NCBI GenBank assembly: GCA_046292345.1
Contig: JBKBRC010000042.1
Location: 1-19,992, forward strand
Length of the DNA: 19,992 nucleotides
Direction: 5' to 3'
Source of the DNA: JBKBRC01 sp046292345
Lineage (GTDB): Bacteria; Bacteroidota; Rhodothermia; Rhodothermales; Rubricoccaceae
Part shown: positions 14,388-19,992 of the stretch, piece after piece
Layout: every line of letters begins with the position of its first letter
Numbering within the stretch: the first letter of the stretch is position 1
Translations under genes and position numbers: made by a program
Notes under the pieces: model-generated
What the model was told of the DNA's origin: nothing
The model's input: only the letters and a program-made list of their open reading frames with translations
The model's database searches: none

Positions 14388-16058
14388 TCAGTGGCGGAAG
14401 TGCCGTCGCCCGGTGAACACCATCGCGAGGCCGCGCGCGTCGGCGGCGGCGACGACCTCGGCGTCGCGGACGGACCCGCCGGGCTGCACCGTCGCCGTGG
14501 CGCCGGCATCGGCGGCGGCGATGAGGCCGTCGGCAAAGGGGAAGAACGCGTCCGAGGCGACGACGCTGCCGCCCAGATCGAGCCCGGCCTTGGCGGCCTT
14601 GGCGACGGCGATCTCGCTCGCGTCGATGCGGCTCATCTGGCCGGCGCCGATGCCGAGCGTGGCGCCGTCGCGGGCGTAGACGATAGCGTTGCTCTTGACG
14701 TGCTTGCAGACGCGCCAGGCGAAGTCCAGGTCGGCCCATTCGGCAGGCGTGGGCTCGCGGCGGGTGGGGACCGTCCAGGCCGCGCGGAGCGCGTCGGCAG
14801 GCGGGAGCGGCTCGTCGGGCGACTGCGCGAGCAGGCCGCCGGCGACCGTGCGCACGTCCACGCCGGCACGCTGCCCGCGCGGGTCCTCGACGAGGCGGCG
14901 GTTGGCCTTGGCGCGCAGGAAGTCCAGCACGCCGTCTTCGTAGGCCGGCGCGACGATGATCTCGGTGAACACCTGGTCGATGGCGCGCGCCGCCTCGAGG
15001 TCGAGTGGCCGGTTGACGACCACGATGCCGCCGAAGGGGCTTTGCTGGTCCGTGGCGAAGGCCTTGGCGTAGGCCTCGGCGAGCGTCGCGGCCTGCCCGA
15101 CGCCACACGGGTTGGTGTGCTTGAGGATGGCGAGCGTGGGCGGCGCGCCGGCGAACTCGGCGATGAGCGCGCGCGCGGCGGAGACGTCGAGGAGGTTGTT
15201 GTAGGAGAGCGCCTTGCCGTGCCGGACGCGCGGCGCGTCCGGGCCGCCGTAGAAGACGGCGCCCTGGTGGGGGTTCTCGCCGTAGCGGAGCACGAGCGGC
15301 GGCGCGGCGAGCCAGGCCGGGAGGGCCGCGCGGAGCGCGTCGCCGAGGCCGGTCCCGCCCGCATCGGGGGCCTCGTCCGCGTCGGGAGCCTCGTCCGCGT
15401 CGGGGGCCTCGTCCGCGTCGGGGGCCTCGTCCGCGCTGCGGGCGAAGTAGTCGGCCACGGCGGCGTCGTAGGCGGCCGTGTGCGCGAACGCCTTGCCGGC
15501 GAGGCGGCGGCGCAGCGCGAGCGGGAGCATGCCCTCGCCGGCGTCGAGCGCGTCGGCGAGCGGTGCGTAGTCGGCAGGGTCGACGACGGCCGCGACGGCC
15601 GCGAAGTTCTTGGCCGCCGCGCGCAGCATGGCCGGCCCGCCGATGTCGATGTTCTCGGCCGCGAGCGCGTCGTCGGCGCCGGCCTGCGCGACCGCCTCGC
15701 GGAACGGATACAGGTTGACGACGACGAGGTCGATCGGGTCGATGCCGTACGTGTCGAGCTCGGCCGTGTCCTCGGGGTCGTGGCGCCGGGCCAGGATGCC
15801 GCCGTGGATGCGCGGGTGGAGCGACTTGACGCGCCCGCCCAGGATCTCGGGGAAGCCGATCACGTCGGCCACGTCGGTCACGGGCAGGCCGGCTTCGCGG
15901 AGCGCGCGGGCCGTGCCGCCGGTCGAGAGCAGCTCGACGCCGCGGGCGTGGAGGCGGCGCGCGAACGCGTCGAGGCCGGTCTTGTCGCTAACGGAGAGCA
16001 GGGCGCGGCGCACGGGCGCGCGGTCGGGCGGAGGGGGGAGGGCCTTGGCGGAGATCAT
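14388..16058 (-). CDS. purH: Bifunctional AICAR transformylase / IMP cyclohydrolase
   Basis: The 556-residue enzyme catalyses the last two steps to IMP. The N-terminal cyclohydrolase (about 18-205) shows LLSVSDKTGLD, LLSTGGTA and the GFPEILGGRVKSLHPRIHGG segment. The C-terminal transformylase (about 255-556) shows LRYGENPHQ, ILKHTNPCGVG with the catalytic Lys-His pair, SPFGGIVVVNR and KSNAIVYA. The linker between them (residues 209-232) is a fourfold ADEAPD repeat that I do not recognise from other PurH proteins. The ATG at 16058 overlaps the purN stop as ATGA, implying coupling. A strong hairpin follows the gene. No Shine-Dalgarno is visible. Confidence 0.98.
   Translation of the reverse strand: MISAKALPPPPDRAPVRRALLSVSDKTGLDAFARRLHARGVELLSTGGTARALREAGLPVTDVADVIGFPEILGGRVKSLHPRIHGGILARRHDPEDTAELDTYGIDPIDLVVVNLYPFREAVAQAGADDALAAENIDIGGPAMLRAAAKNFAAVAAVVDPADYAPLADALDAGEGMLPLALRRRLAGKAFAHTAAYDAAVADYFARSADEAPDADEAPDADEAPDADEAPDAGGTGLGDALRAALPAWLAAPPLVLRYGENPHQGAVFYGGPDAPRVRHGKALSYNNLLDVSAARALIAEFAGAPPTLAILKHTNPCGVGQAATLAEAYAKAFATDQQSPFGGIVVVNRPLDLEAARAIDQVFTEIIVAPAYEDGVLDFLRAKANRRLVEDPRGQRAGVDVRTVAGGLLAQSPDEPLPPADALRAAWTVPTRREPTPAEWADLDFAWRVCKHVKSNAIVYARDGATLGIGAGQMSRIDASEIAVAKAAKAGLDLGGSVVASDAFFPFADGLIAAADAGATATVQPGGSVRDAEVVAAADARGLAMVFTGRRHFRH
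15363..15434. repeat. 18-bp tandem repeat (4 copies) in the purH linker
   Basis: Four units of GTCGGGGGCCTCGTCCGC (15363-15380, 15381-15398, 15399-15416, 15417-15434) differ at only two positions. They encode (ADEAPD)x4 between the two catalytic domains of PurH. Near-identity at the DNA level points to recent expansion. Confidence 0.92.
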
Positions 16059-16642
16059 GCGTCAGGAGGCGGGGGGCCGAGCGCGGCGAGCGCTTCGGGG
16101 AAGAGACGGTGCTCGAGCGCGAGCACGCGCGCGGCGAGCGCGTCGGGGGTGTCGTCGGGCGCGACGGGCACGCACGCCTGCGCGACGATGCGCCCGGTGT
16201 CGTACTCCTCGTCCACGAGGTGGACGGTCGCGCCGGAGACGCGGCAGCCGCGCGCGAGCACGGCCTCGTGGACGCGCCGGCCGTACATGCCGGGGCCGCC
16301 GAAGGCGGGCAGCAGCGCCGGGTGGATGTTGAGCATCCGCCCGGCGAAGCGGCGCACGACCGCCGGGGGCACGCGGCGCAGGTAGCCCGCGAGCGCGACC
16401 GTGTCGGCCCGGGCGGCGCCGAGCGCCTCGAGGAGCGCCTCGCCAAAGGCCTCGGGCGTGGCGAAGGCGCCGGGCGAGAGGTGCGCGACGGGCACGCCGC
16501 GGGCCTCGGCGCGCGCGACGGCCCCGCAGGGGCGGTCCACGACGAGCAGCGCGGGCTCAGCCGCAAGCCGGCCCCCGTCGATGGCGTCCAGGATCGCGCC
16601 GAAGTTGGAGCCGCCGCCGGAGGCGAACACGGCCAGGCGCAT
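16055..16642 (-). CDS. purN: Phosphoribosylglycinamide formyltransferase
   Basis: The 195-residue product is a folate-dependent GAR transformylase (third step of purine synthesis). It shows the phosphate-binding FASGGGSNFGAI start, catalytic Asn105 and His107 in LNIHPALLPAFGG, and Asp144 in VHLVDEEYDTG. The ATG at 16642 is preferred because it gives MRLAVFASGG directly at the family N-terminus; another ATG 12 bp upstream (16654) arises from a 12-bp duplication and would add only MRPA. The stop overlaps the purH start by 4 nt (ATGA). ldcA lies 68 nt upstream on the same strand. Confidence 0.96.
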   Translation of the reverse strand: MRLAVFASGGGSNFGAILDAIDGGRLAAEPALLVVDRPCGAVARAEARGVPVAHLSPGAFATPEAFGEALLEALGAARADTVALAGYLRRVPPAVVRRFAGRMLNIHPALLPAFGGPGMYGRRVHEAVLARGCRVSGATVHLVDEEYDTGRIVAQACVPVAPDDTPDALAARVLALEHRLFPEALAALGPPPPDA

Positions 16643-16710
16643 GGCCGGGCGCATGGCCGGGCCGGCCGATGCCGGCGGCGTCTCGGGGCGGCGGAGCGGA
16701 GGCGTCGGCG

Positions 16711-17646
16711 TCACGCGGCTACGGGCTCGAGCACGGTGAGCGTAGCCCCACGCGTGTCGGCGACGAGGCGCGCGCGGACGCCCACGGGCAGGGTGGACTT
16801 GCGCGGGAAGTGCCCGTAGACGAGCCCCGCCGCGACGGGCCCGGGCACGCGCGCGGCGTAGTGCGCGAGCACGTCCGGCAGGGCGAGCGACGGGCGCTCC
16901 GGGAGCGGCTCGGCGCCCGTGAACGCGCCGAAGACGAGCCCCCCGAGCCGCCCGAGCACGCCCGCGAGGTCCAGCCGCGCGAGCAAGCCGTCGACGCGGT
17001 AGGGCGCCTCGCCCACGTCCTCGACGAAGAGGATCGCGCCGGTGAGATCGGGCAGGTAGGGCGTACCGAGTAGCGCGGCGACGAGCGTCAGGTTGCCGCC
17101 GAGCAGTACGCCCTCGGCCTCGCCCTCGCACACCGCGCGCAGCGCCTCGCCGCCGGGCCCGACGATCTGGACGGGGGCGGCCCCGCCGGCGAGCGTCCAG
17201 AACTGCGCCTCGGCGGCCGCGTCGAGCGCGGGCCAGTCCGGTGCGACCATGGGGCCTGAGAGGCCCGGCAGGCCGGCACGGGCGTAGAGCGCGAGGTGCA
17301 GCGCCGTGACATCCGAGTAGCCGACGAGCAGTTTGGGGTGCGCGCGCGCCGCGTCGTAGTCCAGGTGAGGCAGCAGGCGGAGCGCGCCGTAGCCGCCCCG
17401 GAGGGCGAAGATGGCGTCCAGATCCGGACGGGCCAGGAGGGTGTTGAGCTCGCCGGCGCGCTCGTCGTCGGGGCCGGCGAGGTAGCCGAGCGGCGGCGGC
17501 GACATGCGGCGGAGGGTCTCGACGCGCAGGCCACGCGCGCGGAGCGCCCCCAGACCGGCCTCGGCGTCTACGGCGCGCAGCGCAGCGCTCGACGGGGCCG
17601 CGACGGCGACGCGGCTACGAGGGGTGAGCGGGCGAGGGAGGGGCAC
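16711..17646 (-). CDS. ldcA: LD-carboxypeptidase (muropeptide recycling, S66 family)
   Basis: The 311-residue product belongs to the LdcA/MccF serine peptidase family, which removes the terminal D-Ala from muropeptides in the cytoplasm. The family landmarks are RVAVAAPSS near the N-terminus, ALRGGYGALRLLP, GYSDVTALHLAL with nucleophile Ser111, ILFVEDVGEAPYRVDG with Glu209, and VYGHFPRKSTLPVG with His279. I chose GTG at 17646, giving a start like other members. An upstream in-frame TTG (17679) lies inside the promoter-like TAACTTGG, and the longer frame reaching 18402 is antisense to the propeller gene. It heads a likely ldcA-purN-purH transcript. Confidence 0.93.
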   Translation of the reverse strand: MPLPRPLTPRSRVAVAAPSSAALRAVDAEAGLGALRARGLRVETLRRMSPPPLGYLAGPDDERAGELNTLLARPDLDAIFALRGGYGALRLLPHLDYDAARAHPKLLVGYSDVTALHLALYARAGLPGLSGPMVAPDWPALDAAAEAQFWTLAGGAAPVQIVGPGGEALRAVCEGEAEGVLLGGNLTLVAALLGTPYLPDLTGAILFVEDVGEAPYRVDGLLARLDLAGVLGRLGGLVFGAFTGAEPLPERPSLALPDVLAHYAARVPGPVAAGLVYGHFPRKSTLPVGVRARLVADTRGATLTVLEPVAA

Positions 17647-17675
17647 CGGCGGGAGCGGGATGCGGTGGAGACGTG

Positions 17676-17683
17676 CCAAGTTA
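17676..17683 (-). promoter_or_regulatory. Putative ldcA promoter -7 element (TAACTTGG)
   Basis: The minus strand reads TAACTTGG 29 nt before the ldcA GTG. Seven bases upstream lies the near-palindrome CTCCCGGAG (17691-17699), which also lies upstream of the divergent propeller promoter, so a single factor could act on both. Confidence 0.5.
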
Positions 17684-17705
17684 GCCCGGCCTCCGGGAGC
17701 GCGTC

Positions 17706-17721
17706 GGGCTCCGTAGCTTGC
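17706..17721 (+). promoter_or_regulatory. Putative promoter of the propeller lipoprotein gene (TAGCTTGC)
   Basis: GGGCTCCGTAGCTTGC is identical over 16 nt to the sequence upstream of mreB (14298-14313, minus strand). The -7-like core TAGCTTGC occupies 17714-17721. The ATG is 108 nt downstream; the leader contains no other recognisable element. Confidence 0.5.
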
Positions 17722-17829
17722 CCGGCATGCGCTCGCATTCGGGCGGGCCGGCACGTGCGAGCGGACGTCGGACGCGCGTTCCCGCCCGGCGCTCGCCTCC
17801 ATCCCCCGCGAGAACCCCTCCCGCGTACC

Positions 17830-19506
17830 ATGCGACCGTCCGTCCGCCCCGTCGTGCTCGTGCTGCCGCTGCTCGTGCTGCTTGCCGGCTGCCAGGCGCG
17901 CGGCCTCGCGGCTGGCGGGGGCGCCGCCCGGGACGCCGCTCGGGGCGCCGCGCCTGACTACGACCGCGATGTGGCACCGCTGCTGCGCGCGCGTGCCGCG
18001 TTCGCCCCGGCGGAGGCATCCGGCCTGGCGCCCGGCGCGCCTGAGGACTACGCCTGGGAGACGCTCGTGGAGGGGCCGTGGGGGGAGACCATCGTGCCGT
18101 TCGACCCGGCCGGCAGCCTGCTGCTCCGTCTCGCGCGCGACGTGCCGGACTCGCTCGCCATCCCTTACCCGAACCTGCGCACGCTCGCCGACGACGAACT
18201 GCGCCTGCTCGAGCGCTGGATCCGCGCCGGCGCCCGCGCCTCTGACGGCCGCATCCCCTTCGCCGACGCGCGCGACGTGCTCTACGTCTGCGAGCAGGGC
18301 CAGAACAGCGTCGCCATCATAGACCCGCACCGGCTGCGCGTCATCCGCCGCATCTACTTCGACGACCACGGCCTTCCGAGCTGGCCTCAGGGGCCGCACC
18401 ACGTCGCTTTCGAGCCTGACGGCTCGGCCTGGTACGTCTCGCTCGTCTCGTCCGGCACGGTCGCCCGGCTCTCGACGCGCCTCGACCTGGACCCCTCCAG
18501 CCCGGCTTACCTGCTAGGACGCACGGCGCCGGGCGGCATCACCACGCCGGGCATGCTCGTCGTAGACCCGACCTCAGACCGCCTCTACGTGGGACGCTCG
18601 ACGGCCTCGGCCGAGGGGACGCCCGGCTTCGCCGTCGTGGACCGCGCGACGCTCGCCGCCGAGCAGATCGACACCCTCTTCGATATTCCGCACGGCCTCG
18701 CCATCACCCCCGACGGACGGCTCGTCGTGACGGCCTCGCTCACGGGCGGGGTCCTGGCCGTGTTCGAGGCGGCCTCGGGAGACCTCGTGAGTCAGTATGC
18801 CCTCCCCGGAGGGCCGTACGAGCTCGTGCACCTGGCCGTGCTTCCGGCGCAGGCCGGCGTGGCGGCCCCCGGTGCTGCCGGGCACGGCTCCGGGCATGGC
18901 GCCGGGCACGGCGCCGGGCACGGCCCGCCGGCGCGCTCGCCGGGCGCCGGCGCGGGGCACGCCTACGAGGTCTCGCTTACCTCGCGCACGACCGACGAGG
19001 TGCTCTTCTTCGCGCTCTCGGCCGAGGGCGCGCTCCGCCCGCTCGGAGCCGTGCCCACAGGACGCGGCCCATGGCACGCGCACATGAGCGCCGACGGCCG
19101 CACGCTGCTCGTGCCTAACCGCGACGGCGGCTCCGTCACGGTCCTGGACGTGGCCGAGCGGGCCGTCGTGGCTACGCTCCATGTGGGCGGCGACAACGAC
19201 CCGCTCGCGATGCCGCACACGCCCGTGCCGGAGATGGACGCGCCGCCGGGCGCGGCGCGCTTCTTCGTCTCGTCCTCGAACCTGCGTGGCACGTGGACCC
19301 CCCCGTACCGCTTCCTCGGCCCGCCCGACGCCGCCGGCATGCGCCGCCTCGAAGGGCCGGAGCGGCAGGGCAACCTGGCCGTGTTCGCGTCCGATGGGCG
19401 CCTGCTGCGCGTGATCCCGCTCGGCTTCTACCCCTCGGGCGCCGAGGCCGATCACGGGCAACACCTGCACGGAGGACATCGCCCCGGAGGTGGCCATGCG
19501 CGCTGA
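17830..19506 (+). CDS. Lipoprotein with degenerate cytochrome c-like domain and YVTN-type beta-propeller
   Basis: The 558-residue protein has a lipoprotein signal with LLAGC lipobox (Cys21). Residues about 43-136 match the framework of PSCyt1-type cytochrome domains (YDRDVAPLL, then VPFDPAGSLLLRLAR, then LADDELRLLERWIRAGA). However, the heme-binding CxxCH is absent: RARAAFAPAEASG stands in its place, and the usual MPP ligand segment is IPYPN. From about residue 148 the protein is a YVTN/lactonase-type beta-propeller (LYVCEQGQNSVAIIDPHRL, LAITPDGRLVV, LLVPNRDGGSVTVLDV). A His/Gly insert (about 351-366) and a His-rich C-terminus (HGQHLHGGHRPGGGHAR) suggest metal binding. The ligand and role are unknown. 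The stop overlaps the next gene by 11 nt. Confidence 0.85.
   Translation: MRPSVRPVVLVLPLLVLLAGCQARGLAAGGGAARDAARGAAPDYDRDVAPLLRARAAFAPAEASGLAPGAPEDYAWETLVEGPWGETIVPFDPAGSLLLRLARDVPDSLAIPYPNLRTLADDELRLLERWIRAGARASDGRIPFADARDVLYVCEQGQNSVAIIDPHRLRVIRRIYFDDHGLPSWPQGPHHVAFEPDGSAWYVSLVSSGTVARLSTRLDLDPSSPAYLLGRTAPGGITTPGMLVVDPTSDRLYVGRSTASAEGTPGFAVVDRATLAAEQIDTLFDIPHGLAITPDGRLVVTASLTGGVLAVFEAASGDLVSQYALPGGPYELVHLAVLPAQAGVAAPGAAGHGSGHGAGHGAGHGPPARSPGAGAGHAYEVSLTSRTTDEVLFFALSAEGALRPLGAVPTGRGPWHAHMSADGRTLLVPNRDGGSVTVLDVAERAVVATLHVGGDNDPLAMPHTPVPEMDAPPGAARFFVSSSNLRGTWTPPYRFLGPPDAAGMRRLEGPERQGNLAVFASDGRLLRVIPLGFYPSGAEADHGQHLHGGHRPGGGHAR
18880..18927 (+). repeat. 12-bp degenerate tandem repeat coding for GHG(A/S)
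   Basis: Four units of the pattern GGGCACGGCGCC, differing at one to three positions, encode GHGS-GHGA-GHGA-GHGP within the propeller protein. The array sits in an Ala/Gly/Pro-rich insertion between propeller strands. Confidence 0.85.
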
Positions 19507-19992
19507 CCTTTCGGCTCTGCTCGCCGGAGCGCTCGCTTTTCTGAGCCTGGGCGTGTTCGCCGGGGCCGGCTGCGCGCCGCGCGCGCTGCCGGCGCCCGCG
19601 TCGCGGGTCATCCTGGTCACCGACGCGCCGCCAGAGTGGGTGGTGCGCATGCTCGGCGACGCGGCGCGCGTGGGCCCCTACCATACCGGCGCTCGCGCCG
19701 AGATCGAGGGCGCCGAAGCGGTCTGGATGGCGCTCGCGCTTTCGGATTCGCTCGAGGCGGCGGGCTACGGGCTCGTGCTACATCCCCAGGCGACGTACCC
19801 CGAGGGCGCGCCCGTCTGCGTCCGGCCGGCGGTGCTGTTTGCGCCGCCGGACAGCCTGCCGCCGGGGCGCCTGCCGCCGGGGCGCCTGCCGCCGGGGCGC
19901 CTGCCGCCGCCGCAGCTCGTAATGGCGCACGGCCCGGGGGCTGCCGAGACCGTCTGGGTGCAACTCGTCACCGACGAGACGGGCGCGGTCGT
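19496..19992 (+). CDS. Exported protein of unknown function, cut by the window end
   Basis: The frame is open from ATG 19496 to the right edge (165 codons, no stop). It begins with a signal sequence (LSALLAGALAFLSLGVFAGAGC, in pieces about residues 5-26); Cys26 could be lipidated but AGAGC is a poor lipobox. The following domain (about 35-115) is not recognised. Residues 121-135 are three LPPGR repeats, and the last visible residues (ETVWVQLVTDETGAVV) resemble the first strand of TonB C-terminal domains, which is only a suggestion. The start overlaps the propeller stop by 11 nt and is preceded at 5-nt spacing by GGAGG, the only Shine-Dalgarno-like sequence found in the window. Translational coupling is likely. 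Confidence 0.8.
   Translation, partial: MRADLSALLAGALAFLSLGVFAGAGCAPRALPAPASRVILVTDAPPEWVVRMLGDAARVGPYHTGARAEIEGAEAVWMALALSDSLEAAGYGLVLHPQATYPEGAPVCVRPAVLFAPPDSLPPGRLPPGRLPPGRLPPPQLVMAHGPGAAETVWVQLVTDETGAV
19856..19900 (+). repeat. 15-bp tandem repeat (3 copies) coding for LPPGR
   Basis: CTGCCGCCGGGGCGC is repeated exactly at 19856-19870, 19871-19885 and 19886-19900, followed by a decayed partial copy. The frame is preserved, giving (LPPGR)x3 as a proline-rich linker in the partial exported protein. Confidence 0.92.

Noticed and set aside
14340..14390. The hairpin after purH as a classical Rho-independent terminator
   Set aside because: On the transcribed strand the stem is followed by A residues rather than T; I kept it as a hairpin with probable 3'-end function only.
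14166..16385. A 739-codon plus-strand frame
   Set aside because: It is antisense to purH and purN and consists of biased Gly/Val/Arg/Asp sequence.
17647..18402. N-terminal extension of ldcA into the propeller gene, or TTG start at 17679
   Set aside because: The extension is antisense to a real lipoprotein gene, and the TTG is part of the TAACTTGG promoter-like element; GTG 17646 gives the normal family N-terminus.
19496..19992. Calling the partial gene a TonB-family energy transducer
   Set aside because: Only about 15 residues at the window edge resemble a TonB C-terminal strand, and the usual P-x-Y-P...G-x-x-G lead-in is not clear.

Overview
The window is about 20 kb of very GC-rich (by eye roughly 70%) bacterial chromosome. 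It carries 15 complete protein genes and one gene that runs off the right edge. I found no rRNA, tRNA, CRISPR array, transposase or integrase. The gene set (two-cysteine bacilliredoxin, HslV with a propeptide, heme-domain/beta-propeller lipoprotein), the near absence of Shine-Dalgarno sequences and a recurring TAnnTTG(C/G) element upstream of genes point to the Bacteroidota/Rhodothermota side of the tree. A Rhodothermales-like organism is my best guess; this is inference, not a database result.

Layout from left to right. (1) 94-1534, minus strand: greA and a secreted NlpC/P60 hydrolase, with a strong intrinsic terminator in the greA leader and a 17-bp tandem repeat at the end of the hydrolase gene. 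(2) 1867-2740, plus strand: a small YtxH-like membrane protein and a bacilliredoxin. (3) 2718-6894, minus strand: a tightly overlapped three-gene module of a FemAB/GNAT-like acyltransferase, a large GT-C-like membrane protein and a polysaccharide flippase, which looks like a small envelope-glycan pathway. (4) 7123-10340, minus strand: hslV, a NYN-domain predicted ribonuclease, and hslU, so a nuclease gene lies inside the HslVU protease operon. (5) 10480-14160, minus strand: mreB, mreC and a PBP4-type dacB, with no mreD after mreC. (6) 14388-17646, minus strand: ldcA, purN and purH. (7) 17830 to the right edge, plus strand: a lipoprotein with a degenerate cytochrome-c-like domain, a beta-propeller and His-rich segments, then an overlapping second exported protein that is cut by the window end.

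Functionally, the minus-strand block is rich in cell-wall genes (NlpC/P60 hydrolase, LdcA, MreB, MreC, DacB) mixed with purine synthesis (PurN, PurH), protein quality control (HslV, HslU) and transcription fidelity (GreA). Most of it is conserved housekeeping. The less ordinary parts are the nuclease between hslV and hslU, the acyltransferase/GT-C/flippase module, the heme-less cytochrome-like propeller protein, the repeated promoter motif, the mreB and greA leader structures, and many short tandem repeats. Repeats inside genes are 12, 15 or 18 bp (multiples of three); those between genes are 13, 14, 17 or 20 bp.
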